Shown here: positions 17,984 through 26,107 of the stretch, piece by piece | Position numbering within the stretch: position 1 is the stretch's first letter | How the letters are laid out: each line of letters starts with the position of its first letter | Assembly (NCBI RefSeq): GCF_025717675.1 | Contig: NZ_JAJIRT010000001.1 | Coordinates: forward strand, 1,054,001-1,118,000 | DNA length: 64,000 nt | Direction of reading: 5' to 3' | Origin: Paucibacter sp. DJ2R-2 | GTDB taxonomy: Bacteria; Pseudomonadota; Gammaproteobacteria; Burkholderiales; Burkholderiaceae_C | Notes under the pieces: generated by a model | The model's database searches: none | What the model was told of the DNA's origin: nothing | Seen by the model: only the letters and a program-made list of their open reading frames with translations | Made by a program: the position numbers and the translations under genes

Positions 17984-18886
17984 ATGACGAAACGAATTCC
18001 GCAGCACAGGGCAGGCCAGCTGCTGGCCCGCGGCCTGCTGAGCTTGTGCCTCAGCCTGGGCGCCGCCATGGCTCTCGCGCAGAGTCCTGGCTTTGAAGCC
18101 GCGCCCCAGCCCCTGGTCATTGGCGACAGCTTGCTGCTGCGCTCCAGCGTGCTCAAGGAAACGCGCCGCATCAATGTCTACCTGCCCGAAGGGTACGCCC
18201 AGGCGTCGCAGCAGGCCGCCCAGCGCTGGCCGGTGCTCTACATGCCGGACGGCGGCTTGGCCGAGGACTTCCTACACATCGCCGGCCTGCTGCAGGTGTC
18301 AGTGGCCAATGGCACGATGCGGCCGTTCATCCTGGTCGGCATCGAGAACACCGAGCGCCGCCGCGACCTGACCGGCCCCAGCGTGGACCCGCGCGACCTC
18401 AAGATTGCTCCGCGCGTGGGCGGCTCGGCGGCCTTCCGGCAGTTCATCCGCGAAGAGCTGAAGCCGGCCATCCAGGCTCGCTACCGGACCACGACCGAGA
18501 GCGCGGTGATCGGCGAATCGCTGGCCGGGCTGTTCGTGGTCGAAACCTGGGTGCTGGAACCGACGCTGTTCGAGCGCTACATCGCCATCGACCCCAGCCT
18601 GTGGTGGAACCATGAAGGTCTGAAGACTCAGGCTGCCGAAACCTTGAAGGCCGGCAAGAGCGGCACGCCAGGTCAGACGCCGCCGGCCTTTCTGTTCATG
18701 GCGGCCAGCCGCGAGCCCTCGATCCAACCCACGGTGACCCGCTTTGCCGAGCTTTTGCGCAGTCTGCCGGCCGAGCGCACGGGCCCCTGGCAACAGCTGG
18801 ACATGCCGCAGGAAACCCACGCTTCGATCTACCACCCGGCGGCTCTGCTGGCTTTGCGCCAGATGTTCAAACCGACCCCGCCTTGA
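17984..18886 (+). CDS. Alpha/beta-hydrolase esterase of the esterase-D/IroE type, secreted
   Basis: 300 residues with a signal peptide (LLARGLLSLCLSLGAAMALAQ). The domain matches putative esterases of the PF00756 type: RINVYLPEGYA, WPVLYMPDGG, IRPFILVGIENT-like strand (seen as MRPFILVGIENTERR), the nucleophile elbow GESLAGLF (Ser near residue 177) and a late His in PQETHASIYHPA. Iron-siderophore ester hydrolases (Fes/IroE) share this pattern, so a periplasmic siderophore or acyl-ester hydrolase is possible, but no siderophore genes are nearby. The ATG at 17984 is preferred over GTG 17954 because it puts the signal peptide near the N-terminus. Confidence 0.85.
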   Translation: MTKRIPQHRAGQLLARGLLSLCLSLGAAMALAQSPGFEAAPQPLVIGDSLLLRSSVLKETRRINVYLPEGYAQASQQAAQRWPVLYMPDGGLAEDFLHIAGLLQVSVANGTMRPFILVGIENTERRRDLTGPSVDPRDLKIAPRVGGSAAFRQFIREELKPAIQARYRTTTESAVIGESLAGLFVVETWVLEPTLFERYIAIDPSLWWNHEGLKTQAAETLKAGKSGTPGQTPPAFLFMAASREPSIQPTVTRFAELLRSLPAERTGPWQQLDMPQETHASIYHPAALLALRQMFKPTPP

Positions 18887-18913
18887 GGTCGACTTACCAG
18901 GCCTTCGCCGCGC

Positions 18914-19831
18914 TCAGAGTGGGCTGAAGGTCTGCACCACGGCCAGGTCGCCGACCCAGACCGCCAGTTGCAGCTGCAGGCCGACATACATGGCGTCCAG
19001 CATGGCGAATTTGCGCTTGACTTCGGTGCGCTTGCGCGAAGGCACCTCCTCCAGCACCGGCTGCGGCGCTTCGTCGCAGCGCAGCTCGAAATTGCCGCAG
19101 TCGCTGGGCCGCGCGCCAATCTCGGACCAAAGCGCGTCGTAGTTGGAGCTGATCTTGCGGCGGCGCCAGGGGTTGAGGGCCACACGTTCGCGGTTGCTGA
19201 TCAGGATCAGGCGCTCGCAACCGAGCGAAGCGCCGATCTGACGCACCGCCTGCACCAGCACCACGCCGGGCCGGCAGCCATAGAAGTCCTTGGTGGCTCG
19301 CCGCACCAGCTCGCGCGAACCTTCGCTGCGCCCACCCTGCAGACGGCCGATGGCCACACAGGGCCTGCCCTGGCGGCGCATGAAGACGAAGGAGGCGCTG
19401 AACACCATCTCGCCATCGAGCATGAGGCGCAGGCAGAGATCCCCTTCGCGGTGACCTTCGTGGACGGCCGAGAGCTCAACCTGGAAGGTGGCGCCCGATT
19501 TGCCCTGCAGCTGGCAGAGCACCAGGTTCTCGCGCGCCGCCCGCGCCAGCACCGGCTCCAATCCCTGCTCAAGCAGGAAACCGTAGTGGTCCATCAGCAG
19601 CTCCACCCGGCGAGCGCAACCGAGGCGGCGCGAGAAGTAGGGGCGGTAGATCTTGCTCAGCAACTTGGGGTGCTCGCGCACCGCCCCCATCAGCACCGGA
19701 TGGGCACTGACAAAGTTCATCCAGCGCCGGGTCTGGGTCGGGTGCAGCAGGGCGCCCAGGTAGATCTTGAAGCGATCTTTGGCGCTGATGCGTTCGCAGT
19801 GAGGGGTGATTCGAAAGGGATTCAGATTCAT
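18914..19831 (-). CDS. DUF535 (VirK/YbjX) family protein
   Basis: 305 residues. The VirK/YbjX family, known from Shigella and Salmonella envelope-stress and virulence work, has no settled biochemical role. Family landmarks seen are an N-terminal region with HPVLMGAVREHPKLLSKIYRPYF, the LLMDHYGFL segment, the central GEMVFSASFVF and GRLQGGR strand pair, TKDFYGCRPGVVL, and ISNRERVAL followed by SSNYDALWSEIG. The ATG at 19831 gives MNLNPFRITPH; longer forms have no ribosome site. It converges with the esterase gene. Confidence 0.87.
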   Translation of the reverse strand: MNLNPFRITPHCERISAKDRFKIYLGALLHPTQTRRWMNFVSAHPVLMGAVREHPKLLSKIYRPYFSRRLGCARRVELLMDHYGFLLEQGLEPVLARAARENLVLCQLQGKSGATFQVELSAVHEGHREGDLCLRLMLDGEMVFSASFVFMRRQGRPCVAIGRLQGGRSEGSRELVRRATKDFYGCRPGVVLVQAVRQIGASLGCERLILISNRERVALNPWRRRKISSNYDALWSEIGARPSDCGNFELRCDEAPQPVLEEVPSRKRTEVKRKFAMLDAMYVGLQLQLAVWVGDLAVVQTFSPL

Positions 19832-20020
19832 GGCCGGCGCTCGCGGGGCGCAAAACGCCGCCGATTCAAGGAAAAACAGGGGACCAACAGGACAGCGCCG
19901 ATTGTAAAGATCTGTTAATGACGACTTGCCCCGCATTTGCGGGTGTCAAGCACCGCCCCAAGGCGGTGCGAAAGCTGCCACCCGGGCGGGTAGCGCGCCC
20001 CTTGCGGGACAATCACGGCC

Positions 20021-21139
20021 ATGAACTCCAAGCAACGCATCGTCGTCGGCCTGTCCGGCGGCGTCGATTCCGCCGTCACCGCCTACCTGTTGAAGAAGGC
20101 CGGCCACGAAGTCGTGGGCATCTTCATGAAGAACTGGGAGGACGATGACGACAGCGAGTACTGCTCGTCCAATATCGACTTCGTCGACGCGGCCGCCGTG
20201 GCCGATGTGATCGGCATCGAGATCGAGCATGTCAACTTCGCCGCCGACTACAAAGACCGCGTCTTCGCCGCCTTTCTGCGCGAATACCAGGCCGGCCGCA
20301 CGCCCAACCCCGATGTGCTGTGCAATGCCGAGATCAAGTTCAAGGCCTTCCTCGACCACGCCATGCGCCTGGGCGCCGAGAAGATCGCCACCGGCCATTA
20401 CGCTCGCGTGCGGCAGCGCGAGGGCCGGACGGAACTGCTCAAGGGCGTAGACAACAGCAAGGACCAGAGCTATTTCCTGCACCGCCTGAACCAGGCCCAG
20501 CTGGCCAAGACCCTGTTCCCGGTCGGCGAGCTGCACAAGACCGAGGTGCGCCGCATCGCCGAAGAGATCGGCCTGCCGAACGCCAAGAAGAAGGATTCGA
20601 CCGGCATCTGCTTCATCGGCGAGCGGCCCTTCCGTGAATTCCTGAACCGCTACCTGGCGCACCAGCCCGGCCCGATCAAAGACGAGCGCGGCCGCAAACT
20701 GGGCGAGCATGTCGGCCTGTCCTTCTACACACTGGGCCAACGCCAGGGCCTGGGCATCGGCGGCGTCAAGGAAAAGGGCGCACCGCGCGGCGGCGGCGAA
20801 CACGAGCCCTGGTTTGTCGCCCGCAAGGACATGGAAAAGAACACTCTGTATGTGGTGCAGGGCCACGAGCACCCCTGGCTGCTGAGCCAGGCCCTGGTCG
20901 CCGATGACCTGTCCTGGACCGACACCCAGCGCGCCTTTGGCGGCTTTGGCGCCAAGACGCGCTACCGCCAGGCCGATGCCGCCTGCGCCTTCCACCCCGA
21001 CACGCCGGCGCTCGGCCGCTGCCGCGTGGACTTTGCACAGCCGCAATGGGCCGTCACGCCGGGCCAGAGTCTGGTGCTCTACGACGGCGAGGTCTGCCTG
21101 GGGGGCGGCGTGATCGCCGAAGCCATCGCACAGCGCTGA
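20021..21139 (+). CDS. mnmA: tRNA 2-thiouridine(34) synthase MnmA
   Basis: 372 residues. MnmA adenylates C2 of U34 in tRNA-Lys, -Glu and -Gln and inserts sulfur delivered through the IscS-Tus chain. The PP-loop is GLSGGVDS at residues 10-17; the two catalytic cysteines are Cys101 ([12 protein letters not shown]) and Cys197 ([11 protein letters not shown]), spaced as in the family. The tRNA-binding SGGVD/DQSYFL segments and the C-terminal beta-barrel ending in LGGGVIAEA are complete. The ATG at 20021 gives the conserved start [10 protein letters not shown]. Confidence 0.97.
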   Translation: MNSKQRIVVGLSGGVDSAVTAYLLKKAGHEVVGIFMKNWEDDDDSEYCSSNIDFVDAAAVADVIGIEIEHVNFAADYKDRVFAAFLREYQAGRTPNPDVLCNAEIKFKAFLDHAMRLGAEKIATGHYARVRQREGRTELLKGVDNSKDQSYFLHRLNQAQLAKTLFPVGELHKTEVRRIAEEIGLPNAKKKDSTGICFIGERPFREFLNRYLAHQPGPIKDERGRKLGEHVGLSFYTLGQRQGLGIGGVKEKGAPRGGGEHEPWFVARKDMEKNTLYVVQGHEHPWLLSQALVADDLSWTDTQRAFGGFGAKTRYRQADAACAFHPDTPALGRCRVDFAQPQWAVTPGQSLVLYDGEVCLGGGVIAEAIAQR

Positions 21140-21142
21140 TCC

Positions 21143-21156
21143 CCCCGAGATCGGGG
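21143..21156. other. Short GC hairpin after mnmA
   Basis: CCCCGA GA TCGGGG forms a perfect 6-bp stem three bases after the mnmA stop. No T-run follows, so it is a weak or factor-dependent terminator at best, or part of the leader of the sensor kinase gene. Confidence 0.4.
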
Positions 21157-21241
21157 CTGTCTGCATGACCAAACACACATGCCAGAAGCGACCCCGCTGT
21201 GGCACCCTGCCGCACAGGCGCCTCGCTGAACAAAGTCTCCC

Positions 21242-22552
21242 TTGCTGAATCTGCTGAATTCCCCACCGCTGCGCCTGCTCGACCGACAGCTGGACCGCGT
21301 GCTGGCCCGTGTGGCGCAGCCCAATGTGGTGTTGCGCGTGGCCGCCCTGTCGATCTGCCTGCTGGAGCTGGCGGCCGCCATCGCCGGCCTGCTGGGCTAC
21401 CGCACCGACGCGTATGACGGCGCGGTGCCCGCCCTCTACCTGCGCTGGGGCGGCAACAGCAACGACCCCATCCTGCTGATCACCTGTTTCAGCCTGGTGC
21501 TGCTGTTCGCCTGGGGCTATTGGCGTCTCGCCCGCGAGGGCCGCGCCGACCAGCCGCCGCCGCGCGCCCTGCTGCGCCTGGTGATGATCGACCTGCTGGC
21601 CATCGCCGTCACGCCGGGCCTGCCTTTTCTTGTCACGGCCCTGGCTGCCGTGCTGCTGCGCGCGCGCACGGCTTTTCTTTTCGCCCTGACCCAAATCGCC
21701 ATCAACCTGGCCATGAACTGGCTGCTGCCCCTGGCCGAGGTGGTGACACCGGGCAGCAGCGGCGTGCCCAACTGGCTGGACAATATGGGCCTGCTGATGG
21801 CCATGGTGGCCTTGCATGGCATGGCCTTCGGCCTGGGCCGCATGGCCGCCGCCGAATCCGAGAAGCGCCGCTGGTTGCAAGCCATGCTGGCCGAACGCCT
21901 GAGCGCCGAGCAGCTGCAAGCCGAGCAACTGCGCTACAACGAGCGCACCCTGATGGCGCGCGAACTGCACGATGTGGTCGGCCACCATTTGACTGCCTTG
22001 AACCTGCAGCTGCAGCTGAGCAGTGCCCTGCTGCAGCGCGCCGATGGCGAAGGCGCCGCCTTGGCCGTCGACAAGGCGCGGCAGAGCGCGGCCAACTTGC
22101 TGGCCGATGTGCGCCAGGCCGTCAGCCAGCAGCGCAGCTCGCAGCGCATCGACCTCAGCACCGCCTTGCAAGCCCTGGTCGACGGCATTGCCAGCACCCA
22201 GATCGAGCTGAGCATCGCCCCCAGCGCCCGCGACCTCAGCCCGCGGGTGGCCCATGCCCTGCTGCGCTGTGTGCAGGAGGCGGTGACCAACAGCGTTCGC
22301 CATGCCCGCGCCTCGCGGGTGAGCATCGAAGTGGCCATCGAGGATCACGATATGAGCCTGGGCATGGACTGCTTGCCACAAGGCGAAGTCCGCGTCAGCA
22401 TTGACGACAACGGCCTGGGTGCCAGCCACCTGAAACCAGGCAATGGCCTGCAAGGCATGGCCGAACGCATGAGCGAGCTGGGCGGACGCATGGATGTGCG
22501 GCGCAGCCAGCCCGGATTCCGAATTGAACTGCGGTGCCCAAGGACAGCATGA
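21242..22552 (+). CDS. Sensor histidine kinase (HisKA_3, DesK/LiaS-like)
   Basis: 436 residues if translated from TTG 21242; this start is uncertain because there is no clear ribosome site, and internal GTG codons are alternatives. Residues about 30-215 contain four to five membrane helices (LSICLLELAAAIAGLLG, LLITCFSLVLLFAWGY and others) with almost no periplasmic domain, suggesting membrane-intrinsic sensing. A coiled linker leads to the H-box RELHDVVGHHLT (His near residue 243), the N-box EAVTNSVRHARA, the D-box DDNGLG and the G-box GNGLQGMAERM. This is the NarX/DesK subclass. It overlaps the response regulator gene by 4 bp (ATGA), so the two are a cognate pair. Confidence 0.9.
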   Translation: MLNLLNSPPLRLLDRQLDRVLARVAQPNVVLRVAALSICLLELAAAIAGLLGYRTDAYDGAVPALYLRWGGNSNDPILLITCFSLVLLFAWGYWRLAREGRADQPPPRALLRLVMIDLLAIAVTPGLPFLVTALAAVLLRARTAFLFALTQIAINLAMNWLLPLAEVVTPGSSGVPNWLDNMGLLMAMVALHGMAFGLGRMAAAESEKRRWLQAMLAERLSAEQLQAEQLRYNERTLMARELHDVVGHHLTALNLQLQLSSALLQRADGEGAALAVDKARQSAANLLADVRQAVSQQRSSQRIDLSTALQALVDGIASTQIELSIAPSARDLSPRVAHALLRCVQEAVTNSVRHARASRVSIEVAIEDHDMSLGMDCLPQGEVRVSIDDNGLGASHLKPGNGLQGMAERMSELGGRMDVRRSQPGFRIELRCPRTA

Positions 22553-23268
22553 ACACCAACAGCAACAACCTCCCCCACCTCAAGCCCGCCGGCGCCGCAG
22601 ACGCCTCGGCCAAAGGCAGCATCCGCCTGCTGCTGGTGGAAGACCAGCAGCTGGTGCGCGATGGCCTCAAGGGCCTGCTGGCCCTGCACGAGGACATCCA
22701 GATCGTCGGCGAGGCCAGCGACGGCGCCGACGCGCTGGAGCAGATCACCCGCCTGGGCGGCGAGCCGCCGGACCTGATCCTCTCCGACATGCGCATGCCT
22801 CGCCTGGACGGCCTGGGCCTGATCCGCGCCCTGGCAGCCCGCGCGCTGAGCATCCCGGTGGTGCTGCTGACCACATTTGACGATGCCGCCGTGTTCGACG
22901 AGGCCGTGCGTGCCGGCGCCCGCGGCTTCCTGCTCAAGGCCATCAGCACCGACACCCTGGTGCAGGCCTTGCGCGATGTAGCCGAGGGCGGCACCGCCCT
23001 GCGCCCCTCGCTGACCACGCGTATGGAGCGCCCGGCCAGCACGGCCGAACGCGCCTTCCTGGCCACCGAACAGCCCGACCCACTGTCACCCAAGGAGCTG
23101 CAGGTGCTGCGCCTGGTGGCCAGCGGCCGCAGCAACACCGAGATCGCCGCCCTGTTGGGTAACAGCGAGGGCGTGATCAAGAACCACTGCTCGGCCATCT
23201 TCTCCAAGATGGGTGTGCGTGATCGCACCCAGGCGGTGTTGCGCGCGATTGACTTGGGTTGGATCTGA
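22549..23268 (+). CDS. NarL/LuxR-type response regulator
   Basis: 239 residues. The receiver domain has the acidic pair in LLLVEDQQLVRDG, the phospho-acceptor Asp80 in LILSDMRMPRLDG and the switch Lys in GFLLKAI. The C-terminal helix-turn-helix is LSPKELQVLRLVASGRSNTE followed by IAALLGNSEGVIKNH, the GerE type. The ATG at 22549 is chosen since AAGGA lies at about 22540-22544 and since it gives the ATGA overlap with the kinase stop. A GTG 15 bp upstream is in frame but less likely. Targets are unknown; no efflux or lipid desaturase gene adjoins. Confidence 0.93.
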   Translation: MNTNSNNLPHLKPAGAADASAKGSIRLLLVEDQQLVRDGLKGLLALHEDIQIVGEASDGADALEQITRLGGEPPDLILSDMRMPRLDGLGLIRALAARALSIPVVLLTTFDDAAVFDEAVRAGARGFLLKAISTDTLVQALRDVAEGGTALRPSLTTRMERPASTAERAFLATEQPDPLSPKELQVLRLVASGRSNTEIAALLGNSEGVIKNHCSAIFSKMGVRDRTQAVLRAIDLGWI

Positions 23269-23290
23269 ACCACCGACCAGTCCCCGCTTT

Positions 23291-23429
23291 GGCTTGAGCG
23301 TTTTCGTCGCGAGCGGCTGTCAGGCTAGGCGGACGGAGCACAGGAACCGGAACGTACTTCCTGTACGTGAGGATTCCGAGCACCGGACCAACGACGCATG
23401 GCGGCCGCGCAGTAGAAAACGCTCAAGCC
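23291..23429. repeat. 139-bp element bounded by perfect 15-bp inverted repeats
   Basis: GGCTTGAGCGTTTTC at 23291-23305 is exactly the inverse complement of GAAAACGCTCAAGCC at 23415-23429. The interior contains a second hairpin, ACGTAC TTCCT GTACGT at 23352-23368, extended by CGGAA (23348-23352) and TTCCG (23374-23378). The element fills the space between the convergent stops of the response regulator (23268) and the CAP protein (23431). It could be a bidirectional terminator, a small structured RNA, or a dispersed repeat. Confidence 0.75.
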
Positions 23430-23430
23430 T

Positions 23431-24009
23431 TCAGGGCTCGACCGGGCGGCCCAGGTGCAGCACCCAATAACGGTCATAACGCCCCGGGCCGACGACACAG
23501 GCCAGGCCCACGTCGACAAACTCAGCCTGCATCAGGTTCTCGCAATGCTGGGCGCTCAGGGTCCAGGTGGCGAGCACCTCGTCCAGGCTTTCCTGACCCG
23601 CTGCCAGGTTCTCGCCGGCGCGCCTCATGACGTAGCCACTCAGGCGAAAGCGCTCGCGCAAGCTGCTGCCCTTGAGGCCGACATGGCTGAGCTGGTCGCC
23701 TTGCGCCAATTCAGCAGCAAAAGCCTGGGCTGAGGCCTCCAGGCGGCCTTCCCAGCGCAAGGGCGGTGCGGCGGGCAAGAGCTTGCGACCGCAAGCCTGT
23801 GCCTGGGTCCGAAAGGCGTTCAGGCGCAGCAGTTCGGCATGGATCTCCGCCGGGCTGGGGCAGGACTTGGCCGCGCCGGCCTCGGCCACCTGGGCGCCGG
23901 CCAGCCCGAGCGCACCGAGGCCACCGAGCTGCAACAGCAGGACGGCACGGCAGAGCTGACGGGACAGTCGGCGATCTGAAAGCGAAGTCGAATACATGAG
24001 CGAACGCAT
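23431..24009 (-). CDS. CAP-domain (SCP/PR1-like) secreted protein
   Basis: About 192 residues with a signal peptide (LCRAVLLLQLGGLGALGLAGAQ). The rest is a bacterial CAP domain: LLRLNAFRTQAQAC, LRWEGRLEASAQAFAAELAQ, SHVGLKGSSLRERF, YVMRRAGENLAAG, ATWTLSAQHCENLMQ and a final VDVGLACVVG followed by YWVLHLG. The His/Glu residues of the CAP cleft are in SHVG and GENL. Bacterial CAP proteins are exported and some bind lipids or act as proteases; the role here is unknown. In-frame ATGs at 24009 and 23997 are both possible starts. Confidence 0.85.
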   Translation of the reverse strand: MRSLMYSTSLSDRRLSRQLCRAVLLLQLGGLGALGLAGAQVAEAGAAKSCPSPAEIHAELLRLNAFRTQAQACGRKLLPAAPPLRWEGRLEASAQAFAAELAQGDQLSHVGLKGSSLRERFRLSGYVMRRAGENLAAGQESLDEVLATWTLSAQHCENLMQAEFVDVGLACVVGPGRYDRYWVLHLGRPVEP

Positions 24010-24069
24010 CCTACCCAATGGCGGACCGCCGCCGGGCGACTAAGCTACGCGAAAGCCACTGGAGCGCCC

Positions 24070-24513
24070 ATGCCCGCATCTGCTTCTTGCCCAACCTGGG
24101 CCGCCCTGCTCGGCCTGGGTCTGCCCCTGGTTCTGCTGGCCGGGGCCTGCAGCAGCGCTCCAACCAAGGCGCCAGGGCTCGCTGCGGCGCCGCTCAGCCA
24201 GCGTTTGCTGCAGGAGCTGGAGGTGGAGATCGGTGAGGCGCGCTGCAACAGCGATGCCCAGTGCCACAGCCTCGCGGTCGGCGCCAAGCCCTGTGGCGGC
24301 CCCGAGGGCTACCGCGCCTGGTCCAGCCAGGGCAGTGATGGCGCCAAGCTCAAGGCGATCGCCGAGCGCCAGGCCGCCGCTCGCCGGGCCGAGAACGAGG
24401 CCAGCGGCCTGATGTCCAACTGCGCCGTCGAGCCCGACCCCGGTGCCAGTTGTCAGACCGGGCGCTGCAGCCTGCGCCCGCGCACGTCCAGCCCAGTCAA
24501 GTCCGCGGTCTGA
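24070..24513 (+). CDS. Small cysteine-containing lipoprotein
   Basis: 147 residues. The signal peptide ends in lipobox LAGAC, so an outer- or inner-membrane lipoprotein is predicted. The mature part has three cysteine-bearing segments (GEARCNSDAQCHSL, GAKPCGGPEGY, and SNCAVEPDPGASCQTGRCSL) that look disulfide-linked. The DAQCHSLAVGAKPCGGPEGY block is a known pattern in short uncharacterised proteobacterial lipoproteins. It is divergent from the CAP gene with only about 60 bp between starts. Function is unknown. Confidence 0.75.
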   Translation: MPASASCPTWAALLGLGLPLVLLAGACSSAPTKAPGLAAAPLSQRLLQELEVEIGEARCNSDAQCHSLAVGAKPCGGPEGYRAWSSQGSDGAKLKAIAERQAAARRAENEASGLMSNCAVEPDPGASCQTGRCSLRPRTSSPVKSAV

Positions 24514-24534
24514 GCGAGACACCGGCACACGCAA

Positions 24535-25059
24535 TCAAGGCGTGCCGGACGTTTGGCTGTCAGACATGGGGGCGCTGGCCGAGGGAGAGGATGCGGTGGC
24601 ACCTTCCGGTCGTCCCTGGAACACCCAGTCGCTGGCCTTGGCCAGGGGCTGACCATCGGGCCGGCTTTGGCGCAGCAAAGGCCGTTCGGAACGGCTGTGC
24701 ACCGCACTGAAAGCCTTGGGCTGGCTGGGCTCGGGCACCAGCACCCAATCGGCCTGGCCGGTGAAGGGGTCGACGTAGGCGCGACGCAGGTGGTGGCGGG
24801 CCTTGCCGGCACGCTCATCGACCAGCAGATCCTTCAGGCTGCGCGGGTACTGCGGCTGGGCACCGCCCACCGCCTTGGCATAGCTCTGGATGGCCCGGGC
24901 CAGCTCTTCGCCGCGAAACTCCAGCTCGCGCTCCCGCTCGCGCTGCGCGGCCGTGCTCCAGCTCTGCCCCAGCGCCGCCAAGGCCGCCGCCGTCAGCGCG
25001 ACGAAGAACAGCAGGCCGAGGTAGGTGAAGCCGCTGGCGGCAGATGGGGCGCGGGGCAT
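24535..25059 (-). CDS. Atypical pseudopilin-like protein lacking Glu5 (last gene of the T2SS-like cluster)
   Basis: 174 residues. The N-terminus has a prepilin-like cleavage site ASG/FTYLGLLFFVALTAAALA: Gly-1, Phe+1, but residue +5 is Gly in place of the Glu that nearly all pilins need for assembly. In T2SS the GspK tip pseudopilin also lacks Glu5, so a tip role is possible. The helix is followed by AQRERERELEFRGEELARAI and the usual YPRSLKDLL segment of GspG-like globular heads, then DPFTGQADWVLVP. It follows the other genes after a 130-bp gap filled by the GTGAAC inverted repeat, and it has no visible ribosome site, so its expression may be affected by that repeat. Confidence 0.8.
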   Translation of the reverse strand: MPRAPSAASGFTYLGLLFFVALTAAALAALGQSWSTAAQRERERELEFRGEELARAIQSYAKAVGGAQPQYPRSLKDLLVDERAGKARHHLRRAYVDPFTGQADWVLVPEPSQPKAFSAVHSRSERPLLRQSRPDGQPLAKASDWVFQGRPEGATASSPSASAPMSDSQTSGTP

Positions 25060-25070
25060 GGGGGCGAGAG

Positions 25071-25181
25071 TGAGTGATTTGGTGAACAGGTGAACGAGTG
25101 AACAGGTGAGGAGTTCAGCGAAGGCTTCGGCGGACGGAAACAAGCAAACATTCACCCGTTCACTTATTCACCTGTTCACCT
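25071..25181. repeat. Second (GTGAACNGG)n inverted-repeat element inside the secretion operon
   Basis: The left block at 25071-25110 reads GGTGAACAGG TGAACGAGTG then AACAGGTGAG; the right block at 25151-25181 reads TTCACCCGTTCACTTATTCA then CCTGTTCACC. They are imperfect inverse complements around a 40-bp spacer. The design matches 944-1056. Upstream translation of the last pseudopilin frame runs through it and gives repeat-derived residues, so the repeat has probably displaced the native leader of that gene. Confidence 0.85.
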
Positions 25182-25189
25182 CCCCGCCC

Positions 25190-25594
25190 TCACCAATCCG
25201 CAAACAGCCGCCCGTCACTGGCGCGGCCGGCGGCACCGCTGCGGACATCGTAGACCTGGCCATTGGCCTGCATATCGCCGGGCGGCGGCAAACTGACCCA
25301 GGCATCGCGGCTGCCATTGAGCGGGTCTTCCGGGATCTCGCGGATGTAGCGCGCCGTGGCCAGCTCTTCCAGGGAATCGGGATAACGACCTTTGTCAGCG
25401 GCGAACTGGTCGATGGCATCGCGCATGACATTCAGCGAGCTGCGCAGCGCGGTCTCGCGCGACTTCTGCAAGCTGTTGAAGTAGCGCGGCGCCGCGATCG
25501 AGGCCAGCAGGGCGACGATGGCCATGACCACGATCAGCTCGATCAAGGTGAAGCCTCGGCGGGCGCGCTGGCGTGAGGAAGACGGGTTTTTCAT
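25190..25594 (-). CDS. Type II secretion-type pseudopilin (GspG-like)
   Basis: 134 residues. The prepilin signal is [21 protein letters not shown] with Glu at +5 and a short basic leader, the substrate form of a prepilin peptidase. The head resembles Gsp[49 protein letters not shown] and a C-terminal W (GRLFADW). The spacing to the next upstream pseudopilin gene is 9 bp. In this cluster it is one of three Glu5-bearing pseudopilins and could be a minor subunit. Confidence 0.9.
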   Translation of the reverse strand: MKNPSSSRQRARRGFTLIELIVVMAIVALLASIAAPRYFNSLQKSRETALRSSLNVMRDAIDQFAADKGRYPDSLEELATARYIREIPEDPLNGSRDAWVSLPPPGDMQANGQVYDVRSGAAGRASDGRLFADW

Positions 25595-25603
25595 ATCGGC
25601 GCC

Positions 25604-26080
25604 TCACCAGTCGCGCAAGCGCGTGCCGTCGAGCGCACGGCGCTCGGAGCGGGAATAGACATCGAACACATCCTTGCCCGAACGCGGCTCGTCGGGCGGG
25701 CTGTCGGCCGCGCGCAAGCCCCAGGTGTCGGCGGCCGGCAGGGCCGGGTCGGCAAAGGGGTCGCGCGGCAGGCGGCGCAAGAAATAGAGCTTGCGGCCAT
25801 CGGGCGTTTTGATGTCCACCACACCCGCGGCCAGCAGCTGCAAATTGGGCGGGTAGCCGCTGTCCTCGGGGCTGGTCTGGATCTGCCCGGCCTCGACCGC
25901 CTTTTTGTAGGCATCGAGCGCACCGCGCAACTGCCGCAGGCCGCTGCGCAACTCATGCTCGCGGGCCCGCTGCACCGACATCTCGAGCAGCGGCCGTGCC
26001 GACGTGGCCAGCAAGGCCAATATGGCCAGCACTACCAGCATCTCGATCAGCGTGAAGCCGCCTCGCTTTTTCATCGCCAT
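25604..26080 (-). CDS. Type II secretion-type pseudopilin (GspG/H-like)
   Basis: 158 residues with prepilin signal RGG/FTLIEMLVVLAILALLAT, Glu at +5. The head has AREHELRSGLRQLRGALDAY, YPPNLQLLAAGVVDIKTPDG and DPFADP, and it ends RRALDGTRLRDW, again with a terminal Trp as in GspG. A second in-frame ATG 6 bp downstream is equally plausible. It starts 27 bp after the secretin stop, and it is probably in the same transcript. Confidence 0.9.
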   Translation of the reverse strand: MAMKKRGGFTLIEMLVVLAILALLATSARPLLEMSVQRAREHELRSGLRQLRGALDAYKKAVEAGQIQTSPEDSGYPPNLQLLAAGVVDIKTPDGRKLYFLRRLPRDPFADPALPAADTWGLRAADSPPDEPRSGKDVFDVYSRSERRALDGTRLRDW

Positions 26081-26107
26081 GCGCTCGAACTTGCAGCTGC
26101 CGCGCGC

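Noticed and set aside
19946-22453. 835-codon frame on the - strand opposite mnmA and the histidine kinase
   Set aside because: Composition is His/Gln/Gly-rich shadow sequence; mnmA and the kinase have complete family motifs.
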